A stretch of DNA of 64,000 nt from Anodontia alba (GCA_964016985.1 OZ024827.1:75402953-75466952); one strand, 5' to 3'; shown: positions 19,857-30,363, counted from the first letter of the stretch. A program made the numbers and translations. The notes: a model not told the origin generated them from the letters alone.

Positions 19857-20390
19857 ATATGCCCCGCCTGCTGAAGGCTGCAGTGGGGCATATAGCATTT
19901 TGGAGTGATGTTACATGCATAGGTGTGTAGGTCACGTTCAGAACCAGTCTTAACAGATGCCTGCTGAACCCGGATATACCCTGTCTTTGCAAACAGTGTA
20001 GATCCAGATCAGTTGGCTTCTGAAGAAGCCAGCTGATCTGGATCTGCACTGTTTACCATTAAGAATATGAATTTATAGCAACAATTCGGATCAAGCAATC
20101 TGAATGGCTGAAAATTAGAAGTAGGCGTGGCATCTTAATTTATTCAGCAGGACAAGGGTTAACAGATGTTAAGTTTACATACAAATTTATATTGGCATTT
20201 ACATCCAGGTTTCTCTTGGAGGTCATAACTTGAGTACCTTTTATGCTAGGAAGTTGAAATTTGGTATGCTACTTACCCAGACCTAAACCTTCAAATCTGT
20301 GCTAGGATTGCCCCTTGTATCATGCCCTGCCATTGGGCTAGGGTTCAAAATGTATAACGGGTCAGATTGAGCGTTTGGAAAAAAGTTGTT
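19857..20390. mobile_element. TR-element end interrupted by FB1
   Basis: It opens with the hairpin ATGCCCCGCCTGCTGAAGGC...GTGGGGCATATAG. The sequence is then interrupted by FB1 (19957-20152) and continues with GTCATAACTTGAGTACC and GGGTTCAAAATGTATAACGG, typical of the decayed body. Confidence 0.5.
19947..20162. mobile_element. FB1 MITE with duplicated flanks
   Basis: TTAACAGATG stands just before CCTGCTGAACCCGG and again just after GCAGGACAAGGG. The hairpin GTAGATCCAGATCAGTTGGC has apex CTTCTGAAGAAG. The left end lacks the first seven bases seen in other copies, so the longer duplication may reflect an imprecise event rather than a simple TTAA insertion. Confidence 0.7.
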
Positions 20391-20479
20391 GAAATTTATG
20401 CATCTAGATCCTTATGGGCAAAACCAAAGGGCGGGGGCATTTGTGTACTTTGGACACATGTCTAGTTATTTTTACTTTG

Positions 20480-20650
20480 TGTCTGAAAACTTGATATTAT
20501 TTCTTATTTCTCTATGCAAAAACATGTTGTGGGTATTCATTGGAAGCGCCTCAATGAGTTGCTTCTAACGAGTACAACATTTTGATGTTGAAAGAAGGAA
20601 TTACCTTGTATGGATGCCCTGTCTTATCTGGGGCTATGCATTGCAGTGAG
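20480..20650. mobile_element. FB7 MITE, eroded
   Basis: TTATTTCTCTATGCAAAAAC, GTTGTGGGTATTCATTGGAA and a closing CTTATCTGGGGCTATG. Confidence 0.6.
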
Positions 20651-20689
20651 TAGCCAGAAGATTTGTTTTTGTGCAAAATAATAAAAAAA

Positions 20690-21010
20690 GAATAAACATA
20701 GTGCCAGATAAGCTGCTTATTTCAGCTGAAACAATTGATATTTTGTCTTATTTCTCCTTGAAAATGTATGTTGTGGGCAGAGGACTTGTTAAGGAGGAGT
20801 ATTTGCTGATAATCCTGGGATAATTTTCTCCATATCTCCACAAAAACATATGTTGTGGGTACTCATTAGAAGCACCCCGGCAAGGCGCTTCTAATGTGTA
20901 CCCAGAACATACGTTTTTATGGAGAAATAAGAAAAAACTATCCCAGAATTATCACCAAATACTCTGCCTTAACAAGTTCTCTGTTGTGGGTACTCATTAG
21001 TAGCAGTTGA
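20690..21010. mobile_element. FB7 split by an FB7-variant
   Basis: The left half (GTGCCAGATAAGCTGC to GTATGTTGTGGGCAG) is followed by the variant 20786-20982, whose own ends are GGACTTGTTAAGGAGGAGTA and CTGCCTTAACAAGTTCTC, and then CTGTTGTGGGTACTCATTAG. The variant's hairpin is internally intact (apex CCCCGGCAAGG). Confidence 0.65.
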
Positions 21011-21240
21011 CATAGCTCTTGATAAGATGCTTTTTGGGTGTTTTTTTTTCAATCCAGAAGTATTGATATTTTTCTTATTTCTCCATGAAAACACATGTTG
21101 TGGGTACTCATTAGAAGTGCCTCGCCGTGGCGCTTCTAATGAGTATCCACAATATATGTTTTCGTGGAGAAATAAGAAAAATATTTAGCTGATACCCACT
21201 CTTATCTAGACCTATGATCTAGCTGCGGAGAATATTAAGA
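21008..21240. mobile_element. FB7 MITE
   Basis: CATAGCTCTTGATAAGATGC and CTTATCTAGACCTATG are the ends. The core GTGGGTACTCATTAGAAGTG has apex CCTCGCCGTGG. Confidence 0.75.
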
Positions 21241-21244
21241 ATAA

Positions 21245-22030
21245 TGTTTATCTGGATACTCCTCTTATCTGGAGCTATGAAAAAAATAATTTCTGAATTC
21301 TCCCATTATCTATGATTTACTCTCATGGTTTAACCTAGATCTGTTTGGCAAGTGCTGTTTTCTTTGGTTTAAGAGGAAAAAATACTTTTTCAAGGGAAGC
21401 AACTCTGTCAAAATTGTTTTACTTCCCATCTAAAATGGATTCTAATGCACTTGCATATGTAACTTGACGTCTGATTGGATAACGTCAAAAATTTGTGACG
21501 GTGTATTCAGCGATATACTGTCAGAAACTCGACGTCATCACGTAACATCGCTTCTCTTTGACTGGCATTTGGTTTTACATAGCTCACAGCACTTGTGGCT
21601 TTGTGCAAACAGTACATTTTTTTCAACAGAAAAAATGAATAAATGCATTAGAATGGCCGTAAAACAAAATTTCCAACCGTAAAATTGCCGATTTACCTCC
21701 CCATATGACAAATTTGAATGCAGTTATCCCCTAAGTCTACCCTAAAATGAAAAAAAAAAAAAAAAAAAAAAAAATGCTTATAGAGTAAACTCCTTGTTAG
21801 AAGGGGATTGGTGTGCCAAAAAAGATGACAGGAATTCACTAATTTTGTCTCCTTTGTCAAACATGGTGGAAAATCTACCAAGTTTATCTGGTCTCTTTGA
21901 CTGGTCTGGCCTTGTACCCATTGTAGATTCAGGGCTTCTGGTACTGATACTTAAAATATTTCCTTCAAGAGTAACCTCCCAGTGAGAAAGGGAGGCAAAT
22001 AGTTCTATGTCAGAGTTATTTCTCTAGGAA
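21245..22030. other. Low-copy DNA with one weak inverted pair
   Basis: ATTCTAATGCACTTGCAT (21439) and the inverse of ATGCATTAGAAT (21645-21655) could bound a MITE of about 220 bp holding GACGTC-type motifs. A poly-A run lies at 21750-21773. No exon was recognised; the frame 21464-21682 has no family resemblance. Confidence 0.35.
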
Positions 22031-22034
22031 ATGT

Positions 22035-22195
22035 ATGGATTACCATAACTCCAGATAAGGTGCTTTTTTCATCCGAAAAATTATGAATATTTTTCTTATT
22101 TCTGCACAAAAACATATGTTGTGGGTACTGATTAAAAGTGTCTCGGCGAGGCACTTCTGATGAGTACACGTAATATATGTTTTCGTGAAGTTTTG
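22035..22195. mobile_element. FB7 MITE, right end missing
   Basis: CCATAACTCCAGATAAGGTG, then the hairpin ACATATGTTGTGGGTACTG with apex TCTCGGCGAGG, truncated at GTTTTCGTGAAG. Two TTGTTTAAACCAAAG copies follow at 22205 and 22247. Confidence 0.65.
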
Positions 22196-22399
22196 AGGTT
22201 TTGGTTGTTTAAACCAAAGGCAGATTTCTTGTTTTCAGGTTTCAGTTGTTTAAACCAAAGAAAAAGTCAGCTTGGCCGAATCGTAAGTGACAAGATGAGA
22301 AACCCTGCAAAAATGTGATATTTGCTCTTCAGGGAACAATTTTTTATTGACATTTACCAATGACCTTGAGGAGTACACAAGAACGACATATGAAAAAGC

Positions 22400-22600
22400 T
22401 TCTGGGTATAGGTCGACAGAGAAGGTGCAGAACAGACTGAGCATTCGCACAGTCTGATCTGGGCCTTCGCTGTCCACTTGCATTATCATTGGATACTGTA
22501 GAATATACCGATTCTTATGCAAAGGTCCCTATCAGTCTGTGTGGTGTTACTGGCTGATCTGGATCTTTACTGTTCATGAATGCCCGGAAGACATTCTTTC
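22400..22600. mobile_element. FB10 foldback
   Basis: GACAGAGAAGGTGCAGAACA, CACAGTCTGATCTGGGCC, TTGGATACTGTAGAATATA and GGCTGATCTGGATC are in the order seen at 53060-53215. Confidence 0.55.
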
Positions 22601-22681
22601 TTGTGATGTTGAGATGCTAATGACCCTCATGGGTTGATGCGTCGTTAAATCTGAACTCATCATCATCATCTTGTGATGTTG
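22599..22681 (+). mobile_element. 57-bp 5'-truncated SINE2 with a 13-bp target duplication
   Basis: TCTTGTGATGTTG occurs at 22599-22611 and 22669-22681. The body between them (GATGCTAATGACCC, GGGTTGATGCGTCGTTAAAT) matches only the last part of SINE2, followed by a TCATCATCATCA tail. Confidence 0.75.
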
Positions 22682-22724
22682 CTCTTATACGAGCTACAGC
22701 AAACAGAAGTTACCCTGTAAAGTG

Positions 22725-22906
22725 TCCATCACAACAAGGGCAGATGATATTCTTCATTTTTATTTTTATTTCTTTTTTAATATTTTTTCAGAGTAAATAA
22801 GGCTTTGAATTGCATGTGAAATTTACATGAATGCCAAACCTTATTTTCGCCCAAAAAAGAAAATAATTTAGAATGTCATCTGCTACAGTTTTGCTTGGTG
22901 CTTTAA
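22725..22906. mobile_element. FB6 MITE sharing a TTAA with FB1
   Basis: ATAAGGCTTTGAATTGCATG and its inverse form a shortened hairpin. The right end GGTGCTTTAA ends at 22906, where FB1 begins. Confidence 0.6.
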
Positions 22907-23117
22907 CCCTTGTCCAGCTGAATAAATTAAGATGCCACACCTACTTCTAATTTACAGCCAATCAGATTACTTGAGTGGGATTGTTGCTATAAATTCACAT
23001 ACTTAATGTCAAACAGTGCAGATCAAGATCAGTTGGCTTCTGAAGAAGCCAACTGATCTGGATCTACACTGTTTGCAAAGGAAGGGTATATCCGGGTTCA
23101 GCAGGACAAGGGTTAAG
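22903..23117. mobile_element. FB1 piggyBac-like MITE
   Basis: TTAACCCTTGTCCAGCTGAA and TTCAGCAGGACAAGGGTTAA are near-perfect inverted ends with TTAA on both sides. The core hairpin has apex CTTCTGAAGAAG. Confidence 0.85.
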
Positions 23118-23815
23118 GGTTGAATGATGTTAATGCAACAGTATTGGTTCAGATCAGCCTGTGTATAGGTCTTCGATGTACAAGTCTTTGATGTACAGAA
23201 TTGTGTTGCATCATGGGAAACTGGTCCATATCACATACAGTGGACTTTCATTATCTCGACTTCGCTTATCCTGAATGAATAGAGGATGTTCAAATGTTTG
23301 GAGTGAATATGACTTTTATTTCATCGAGTGAAGTGAAAAAATGTATATTTCATGAGTGCCGAACATTTGAATTTTCTTTTTATTATATACATCACTTTCG
23401 ATAGAAGAGATGCAAAACTTGCATTTGCAAAGGGAAGTCTGACACGCAGTTTTGTCCCTTGGCAGTTGCATATAAGAACCGCATAACATTAGTTAGAATG
23501 TAAGGAACATGTTGGTATCAAAATTATTTTGATTTGCCGAAACTTTTTGTTTTTTTTGTATACTCCAGTGTTTTACATGTTAAGCACTGAGCGTCGACGC
23601 CATGATGTTCATGTTTTGTTTGGTGACGTTAGTTATGACGTCAGCAAACACGCATTGGCGTGTAAACAATCAAATAAAAAGAAAATTTACTCTTTTTCAG
23701 TGAATACCATAAAAATTTTCATCTCGTGTAATGAAAACATTCAAATTTTCACTCGTGCATAATGACCATTAATGTAAATAAGAAAAAAAGTAGTTCCAGA
23801 TTTTCACTGCTCAGA

Positions 23816-23925
23816 GGAGTGAAAATATAAGTTTTATATTTTCATTAGTGAAAATATAAATTTTATATTTTCACTAGTGAAAATATAAATTTTATATTTT
23901 CACTAGTGAAAATATAACTTTTTCA
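23816..23925. repeat. Palindromic satellite, about 31-bp unit
   Basis: AGTGAAAATATAAATTTTAT followed by ATTTTCACT repeats about three and a half times. Each unit is itself a palindrome, so every repeat can fold back. Confidence 0.85.
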
Positions 23926-24142
23926 ATATATGCATTTTATTTCATTAATAATTCTCTATATTTTATTACTTTGTATATAATAAACGCTTATCTTGAATAA
24001 CGGCTTATCTCGAAGTGAAAATCTGATCCCTGTTTTAACATGGAAATCTAACATCAGGTAACAAAATTTCTCCTCTTTTCCACAATATTTTTCAATATTT
24101 TTTTCATATGTATGTCTCTAACTTCAGGAGTCAAATTACATA

Positions 24143-24387
24143 TCGAGGGTTGAGCGCAAGACTAGCGTAAGTCAGATGGTTGTTTTTCCACAAACCTAAT
24201 CTCCTCACCATGAAGGTGTTATGAAGATTACAACATTTCTTTCTGTAAACAATGAAAATTTAGGTGCCATTGCTCGTATGAGCAATGGCACCTAAATTTG
24301 CATTGTTTACAAAGGGGTCCAAGTTGCCCCTAAACAAGGGTTTCAAAAATATGTTTGAGTTACCATAGTCTTGCGCTCAACCCTCGA
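24143..24387. mobile_element. Nested MITE with 28-bp inverted ends
   Basis: TCGAGGGTTGAGCGCAAGAC and the inverse of GTCTTGCGCTCAACCCTCGA are exact over 20 bp and flanked by TA. Inside, 24246-24310 is a second hairpin (AAATTTAGGTGCCATTGCTC with inverse). Confidence 0.8.
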
Positions 24388-24519
24388 TATTCATTTGTGA
24401 AATGTGGTTGTTTGATTTATTTTTTCCTCAATTTTGCAAATATGATATGTCGCGGTACAGATATCTCTGAAGTATTTCAGAGTCCCTTGGAGTTCGAGAT
24501 AACGAGAGTTTACTGTAAG

Positions 24520-24805
24520 TGAACTATATGGATCCAGATTAGCCTGTGCAGCCTTGCAGTCTGATTAGAGCCTCTGTTGCCTACTTTCAAAATCACATTC
24601 ATACCGGATACTCATAGCTCCAGATCAAAGTGCGTATCCACATAATATTTTTTTATTTTTCTACAAAAATGTACTTTGTGGGTACTTGTTAAAAGTGCCT
24701 TGGTGAAGTGCTTCTAATGAGTAACACAACATACTATGTTTTTTGTGGAGAAATGAGAATAACATCAACACTTTTCGATAGAAAAAAATGTCGTATCTGG
24801 AGCTG
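24520..24805. mobile_element. FB10 fragment then FB7
   Basis: 24528-24600: CCAGATTAGCCTGTGCAGCC and CTGATTAGAGCCTCTGTTG. 24607-24808: CATAGCTCCAGATCAAAGTG, a core GGGTACTTGTTAAAAGTGCC that has lost symmetry, and CGTATCTGGAGCTGTG. Confidence 0.55.
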
Positions 24806-24999
24806 TGAGACTGTAGAATGTATTGACAAATGGCAAACGCCCTGATCAGACTCTGCAGACGGATATTGGATATTGCTGTTTTGCATAAGAATTTTTTTTT
24901 TTTTGTATGTTGGTTCAGTTGTTGCATATTGTAATATCTAGCTGCAAAACAATTAACATTCTTTTCAGACTGTGAATCTACAAATTCATCCAGAACTTT

Positions 25000-25225
25000 A
25001 ACACTTTGCATGTTCTGGGCAGATTTAGCAGACGACTAGTCCATGATGTAGTTCCTATATTTACGGAAAATATGTCTTTGCATTTCTTGCAAATTGTCTC
25101 CTATGATTTATTTTTTGTCTATGGAGACAATTTGCATGAAATGGCAAGCCATATTTTCTGAGAAAAAATAAGAAAAAAAATATTTAAAAATATCCTGCTG
25201 ACTTTTTTTACCAGCATGCCAAGTG
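25000..25225. mobile_element. FB5 foldback MITE
   Basis: TTTAACACTTTGCATGTTCTG opens it. The hairpin is TTTCTTGCAAATTGTCTCC with a 19-base loop. It closes TTTTTACCAGCATGCCAAG. Confidence 0.65.
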
Positions 25226-25309
25226 GTTATCATAAAAAATTATGATTCAAGGGAAGCTACTCTTGATACTAGAAACACATTGGGAATATGGCAGTTATTG
25301 TTTCAAGTG

Positions 25310-25765
25310 TAGGTCACTTGTGGGAAACCGACATTTTTCTGTACCATGCGAAAATGTGACATTGGGGCATGAATGGACAGTGAAACTCCAGATCAACCTG
25401 CCCATTGGCCATGTCTGATTGAAGTCTTCACTGTTTGTTGATTTCATCTTTACCCATTGATTCTACAAGCAGATGACAAAGGCCTTGTTCATTCTGCCTG
25501 AATACTTGAGCAAATTGGGGTCTCAACTGTTGGCATATGCCCTGAAGACATGCTGCAAACTGTGAAAAGTTGGGCTAATTCAGCAGACGACAAATTGATA
25601 TTTTCTTATTTTTCCCAGAAAACAGGATCTGATATATGGTGCATATGTCTCCATTTGAGATAATTTGCATGAAATGTCAAATCCGGTTTCCTAGGAAAAA
25701 TAAGAAGAATATTTCAAAATGTCATCTGCTGAAAAATTTACCTAGCATGTTAAGCATTAGCTTGG
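25310..25765. mobile_element. FB10 then FB5
   Basis: FB10 words at 25375-25560 (AACTCCAGATCAACCTGCCC, CTGATTGAAGTCTTCACTG). FB5 at 25571-25757 with an eroded hairpin (GATCTGATATATGGTGCATA / GCATGAAATGTCAAATCC). Confidence 0.55.
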
Positions 25766-25905
25766 GTGTTCACTGTTTACCTGACCAATACATTGTGATT
25801 TCCATAGCTTTAGATATAGGGTAAAGTAGAAACCTCCATGTGGCCATGTGGTTAGTACCCCTGACTTCAGATCAGAAAGGAGGTCATGGGTTTGAATCAC
25901 CCCAT

Positions 25906-26198
25906 CATGAAAACACGCCTATATAATTTTGACCCCCGTAAACCCCTCTTTTATATAGTAAAACTGGGGTTTACAGGGGTATACATTATTTTTCTTATTT
26001 CTGCTCAAAACATGGATTGTGGTACTCGTTAGAACGGCCTCGCCTCGCCTCGCCAAGGCGGTTCTAACGAGTACCCACAATCTATGTTTTGAGCACAAAT
26101 ATGAAAAATATCGGAGTTTTTTATCTGAAATTTTTCAGTTTTTGGAGGTGAAATTTTCTATATATTTGAATAGGCATGTTTTCATAATGCAAGAGGCT
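25906..26198. mobile_element. FB8 MITE, first insert in SINE3
   Basis: ATCATGAAAACACGCCTATA and AATAGGCATGTTTTCATAAT are the ends. It has a GGGGTTTAC hairpin and a core apex GCCTCGCCTCGCCTCGCC, expanded by CCTCG repeats. Confidence 0.8.
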
Positions 26199-26276
26199 GC
26201 TGAATTCAGCTCATTACTGCATGGTGCCTCATTGCAGAGCCTTTCATCATTAGCCTTTCATCATTTTGATATGACC

Positions 26277-26553
26277 ATTACGAAAACACGCCTATTCAAA
26301 TATATTGAAATTTTCGCCACCAAAAACTTCAAGTTTTCAGATAAATAATCTGATATTTTTTTCATGTTTCTGCTCAAAACATAGATAGTGGTACTCATTA
26401 GAACCGCCTCTCTGAGGCGGTTCTAACGAGTACCCACAATCTATCTTTTTGAACAGAAATAAGAAAAATAATGAATACCCCTGTAAACCCCAGTTTTACT
26501 ATATAAAAGTGGGGTTTAAGGGGGTCAAAATTATATAGGTATGTTTTCGTGAT
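26277..26553. mobile_element. FB8 MITE, second insert in SINE3, opposite orientation
   Basis: ATTACGAAAACACGCCTATT and TATAGGTATGTTTTCGTGAT are the ends. The CCCCAGTTTTACTATAT hairpin lies on the right, so this copy is inverted relative to the first. The core apex is CCTCTCTGAGG. Confidence 0.8.
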
Positions 26554-26640
26554 GCTTTGATAATGTTGAAAGAGATACAAAACACACAATCATCATAAAT
26601 TTTAAGGCTGATATTTTTCTTCATGAAAATGTATGTTGTA

Positions 26641-26816
26641 TTGCAGGGGCAGATCCAGGAATTTTAAAAAAGGGGGTTCAACTTTGCAAAGAGGGGTTCA
26701 ATTTGACCATTTTGCCAGCATTTTCTCTAAAATCCCTATGAAAGTGAAATAATTTGGACCCCAACAGTTCAGCTGAAACCTCCCCTCCCCCCACCTCTCT
26801 TAATCTGCCACTGGGG
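26641..26816. mobile_element. hAT-like MITE end pair, inside an FB7 remnant
   Basis: CAGGGGCAGATCCAGGAATT at the left and the inverse of AATCTGCCACTGGGG at the right. The motif CAGGGGC(A/G)GATC is common at hAT termini. FB7 pieces (GAAAATGTATGTTGTATTG and TTTCCGTGGAGAAATAAG) flank it. Confidence 0.5.
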
Positions 26817-26889
26817 TACTTAATTGTATTTCCGTGGAGAAATAAGACATTTGTTTTAAAGGCACACTTCTTATCAAAAGCTATGGTGT

Positions 26890-27112
26890 CCTTGTTAGCC
26901 TCTACCACTCTGGGCAAATTCAGCAGACGACAAATTGATACTGCTCTTATTCTTCCTCGAAAATAGGCTTTGACCTGTCACACAAATTGACTCCTTAGGA
27001 GACAATTTACATAGTATGTCGAAACCTTTTTTCTGGGAAAAATAAGAAAAAAAAAAAAAAAAAATTCAAAATGTTGTCTACTGAAATTTTTACCCAGCAT
27101 GCAAAGCGTTAA
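26890..27112. mobile_element. FB5 MITE sharing a TTAA with FB3
   Basis: CCACTCTGGGCAAATTCAGC at the left and TTTTTACCCAGCATGCAAAG then GCGTTAA at the right. The hairpin apex is CTCCTTAGGAG. A poly-A run of about 16 lies in the right arm. Confidence 0.7.
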
Positions 27113-27312
27113 ACCAGTCTGGAAACCCCTAAAAGGGTAATTGGCAAACAGTGCACACCCTCATCAGATGCCTCAGAATCTCCACTGTTTGCAAATAGGT
27201 AAACCATTTTTCTCTAGGAATATCTAAATCACATAGCCTGACATACCTAAAATTAAAGTTAGACTCTTTCAGTATATAGTGTGGCGGAGTTTATTCTGTC
27301 TAAAATGGGTTA
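27109..27312. mobile_element. FB3 MITE
   Basis: TTAAACCAGTCTGGAAACCC at the left and TTCTGTCTAAAATGGGTTAA at the right. The core is shortened (GTGCACACCCTCATCAGAT / ATCTCCACTGTTTGC). Confidence 0.7.
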
Positions 27313-27435
27313 AATTTAGATTTAAATTTACAAGATCTTGGCTGCACTGTATTGATATGCAGGCTGATCTGGATCTTCATTATGGCTGCACAGGAAGATG
27401 CCAGTTTTTTCACAGGGATCCACAAATGTATACCG

Positions 27436-27660
27436 TAACAACCCTAAGTGTTGGGACAGAAAGGCCTGAGCAAACGGTGTAGACCCAGATCAGACGCCAC
27501 AGAATGTAGCCTCTGATCAGGTTCAGCACTGTTTGCCACTCATCCGTCATTATTTTATACATATCAACATGTAATAAAAGGTATTTGTAAAAATTTTGGA
27601 CAAATATGGTAAGGATTTAAGATGTGCCAATATTTAGGGTTTATACGGTAAATATTGTTG
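27436..27660. mobile_element. FB2 MITE
   Basis: The left end is CGTAACAACCCTAAGTGTTG and the right GCCAATATTTAGGGTTTATA. The core hairpin is GTGTAGACCCAGATCAGACG with apex CCACAGAATG. Confidence 0.7.
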
Positions 27661-27721
27661 TGCTAAATGAGTGTGATGAATCTTAATGGATGTTGTTTGC
27701 TTTAAAATATACACATATTTT

Positions 27722-30045
27722 TAGCTCGCCTGTACGAAGTACAAGGAGAGCTATTGTAGTCACCCCGGTCGTCCACGTTTGCGTTTGCGTTTGCGTTTGC
27801 GTTCCCGTTCCCGTTCCCGTCACACTGTGTTAAAGTTTTTCAAATGCTTATATCTCAACAGTCACTCCTCACAGAGGCATCAAATTTGGAACTTAGGTAC
27901 CTTGGAGGGTCTTCTGAGATTCCAAGAGAATAAACCCCTGGGTTCATGCCCCTGGGTGGGGCTAGGGGTCAGAATCTAGGACACCTTTGTAATACTGTGT
28001 TAAAGTTTTTCAAATTCTTATATCTTGACTTTCACTCCTCATAGAGCATTCATATTTAGAATTTGGGTACCTGGATGAGTCTTCTGAGATTCCAAAAGAA
28101 CATACCCCTGGGTTCATACCTCAGGGTGGGCCTTGGGGTGGGGCTAGGGGTCAAAATCTAGGACACATTTGTAAAATCTTATATGCCTACAGGTTATAGA
28201 CACAACTGGTTATACATCAGCTAACTATGTGACATCAGTTTAAGTGTAAGAGAGTGAAGGTCATGGTGACCTACATTTTACGGTCCAGGTCACCTAGATT
28301 TCACGGTCCAGTGATTTTGCCTTATATCTTGAATACTATTTGTTGGATAAATGTCACACCTGGGATATTACTTCCATGTGACCCAATGAATGACCACTTA
28401 CTATATCTAGGTCATTGTGACCTATATTTCATGGTTCAGTGATTTTGCCTTATATCTTGAATACTTTTTGTTGGTTAAATGTCACACCTGGGATATTACT
28501 TCCATGTGACCCAATGAATGACCACTTACTATATCTAGGTCATTGTGACCTATATTTCATGGTTCAGTGATTTTGCCTTATATCTTGAATACTATTTGTT
28601 GGATAAATGTCACACCTGGGATATTAGTTCCATGTGACCCAATGAATGACCACTTACTATATCTAGGTCATTGTGACCTATATTTCATGGTTCAGTGATT
28701 TTGCCTTATATCTTGAATACTATTTGTTGGATAAATGTCACACCTGGGATATTAGTTCCATGTGACCCAATGAATGACCACTTACTATATCTAGGTCATT
28801 GTGACCTATATTTCATGGTTCAGTGATTTTGCCTTATATCTTGAATACTGTTTGTTGGATAAATGTCACACCTGGGATATTAGTTCCATGTGACCCAATG
28901 AATGACCACTTACTATATCTAGGTCATTGTGACCTATATTTCATGGTTCATTGATTTTGCCTTATAGCTTGAATACTATTTGTTGGATAAATGTCACACC
29001 TGGGATATTAGTTCCTTGTGACCCGATTATTGACGTCAAAATAAATCTCTGTTGGTGTGACCTATATTTCATGGTTCAGTGATTTTGCCTTATATCTTGA
29101 ATACTATTTGTTGGATAAATGTCACACCTGGGATATTACTTCCATGTGACCCAATGAATGACCACTTACTATATCTAGGTCATTGTGACCTATATTTCAT
29201 GGTTCAGCGATTATGCCTTATATCTTGAATACTATTTGTTGGATAAATGTCACACCTGGGATATTAGTTCCTTGTGACCCAATTATTGACGTCAAAATAT
29301 ATCTCTGTTGGTGTGACCTATATTTCATGGTTCAGTGATTTTGCCTTATATCTTGAATACTATTTGTTGGATAAATGTCACACCTGGGATATTAGTTCCT
29401 TGTGACCCGATTATTGACGTCAAAATATATCTCTGTTGGTGTGACCTATATTTCATGGTTCAGTGATTTTGCCTTATATCTTGAATACTATTTGTTGGAT
29501 AAATGTCACACCTGGGATATTAGTTCCATGTGACCCAATGAATGACCACTTACTATATCTAGGTCATTGTGACCTATATTTCATGGTTCAGTGATTTTGC
29601 CTTATATCTTGAATACTATTTGTTGGATAAATGTCACACCTGGGATATTAGTTCCTTGTGACCCGATTATTGACGTCAAAATATATCTCTGTTGGTGTGA
29701 CCTATATTTCATGGTTCAGTGATTTTGCCTTATATCTTGAATATTTGTTGGATAAATGTCACACCTGGGATATTAGTTCCATGTGACCCAATGAATGACC
29801 ACTTACTATATCTAGGTCATTGTGACCTATATTTCATGCTTCAGTGATTTTGCCTTTTATTTTTATTACTATTTCATGGAGAATTGTCATACCTGGATTA
29901 TTATATCTAAGTGACAAAATGATTTACATACAAATACATCTAGGTCAGTGTGACCTATATTATATGGCTTAATGATAAAAATGTTACAATATAAAATGTA
30001 CCCAGCAGGCGAGCTCGCTGTCCTCCGACAGCTCTTGTTTAAATA
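27722..30045. mobile_element. TR element: hexamer microsatellite plus a 128-bp tandem array
   Basis: AGCTCGCCTG at 27723 is inverted at 30008-30017 (CAGGCGAGCT). Each is next to a small hairpin (TACGAAGTAC; GTCCTCCGACAG). Then come (GCGTTT)n/(CCCGTT)n at 27778-27816, two diverged repeat units, and the 128-bp array. Inverted ends, a 5' microsatellite and a central tandem array are the pearl/HINE layout; the label is inference. No protein is encoded. Confidence 0.65.
28293..29960. repeat. Tandem array, 128-bp unit, about 13 copies of two subtypes
   Basis: The anchor CCTATATTTCATGGTTCAGT recurs at 28421, 28549, 28677, 28805, 28933, 29061, 29189, 29317, 29445, 29573, 29701 and 29825. Spacing is 128 bp except one 124. 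A diverged first unit (28293) and a diverged end unit frame it. The distal part of each unit is either type A (AATGAATGACCACTTAC) or type B (ATTATTGACGTCAAAAT), in the order AAAAABABBABA. Confidence 0.95.
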
Positions 30046-30069
30046 TAGTTTGTAACACATGCATACATT

Positions 30070-30363
30070 TAAGCATAAATGGACTGGTGATCAGCAGGTC
30101 GCGAGTTCAATTCCCGCCGAGTATGGTGACATTCTTTAGTAGAGATTGATCATGAAATACTTTCTAGGGTCATTCTCTCCCTAAGACTGATGCAAGAAGG
30201 GCAGTTGCTAGTATCTGGTAAAAGAATATGTACAAATATTGTTTAACTGCTTAGAGGACTAAGCCGGCCCAGGAATAATGTGGCTAGGTAAATTGACCGG
30301 CTCTACATCACCCTAATTGACTGGGCAGTAAAACCTCAACTCAGTCAATTAAACATAAATGGA
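30070..30363 (+). mobile_element. SINE1, 5'-truncated, with a 14-bp target duplication
   Basis: TAAGCATAAATGGA (30070-30083) and TAAACATAAATGGA (30350-30363) flank it. The head begins after box A; box B is GCGAGTTCAATTCCC. The body and the tail AAAACCTCAACTCAG match SINE1. Confidence 0.85.

Larger units (their letters stand above)
23238..24515. mobile_element. Pogo-like element, non-coding, with internal insertions
   Basis: CAGTGGACTTTCATTATCTC at the left and the inverse of GAGATAACGAGAGTTTACTG at the right, with TA on both sides, define a 1278-bp element. It contains an inverted CATTTGAATTTTC/GAAAACATTCAAATTTTC pair, a palindromic GTGAAAATATAA satellite (23816-23925) and a nested MITE (24143-24387). 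Reading it gave no transposase frame, so it is a non-autonomous or gutted copy. Confidence 0.7.
25838..26597 (+). mobile_element. SINE3 interrupted by two FB8 MITEs
   Basis: SINE3 parts are 25838-25907 (GTGGTTAGTACCCC, B-box-like GGGTTTGAATCACC), 26196-26277 (GCTGCTGAATTCAGCTCATT, CATCATTTTGATATGACCA) and 26553-26597 (GATAATGTTGAAAGAGATAC, CAATCATCAT). Joined, they follow the order of the uninterrupted copy at 42935-43155. Confidence 0.75.

Noticed and set aside
28293..29960. CRISPR-like array
   Set aside because: Units are 128 bp, directly adjacent and nearly identical throughout, with no repeat/spacer alternation; the context is eukaryotic.
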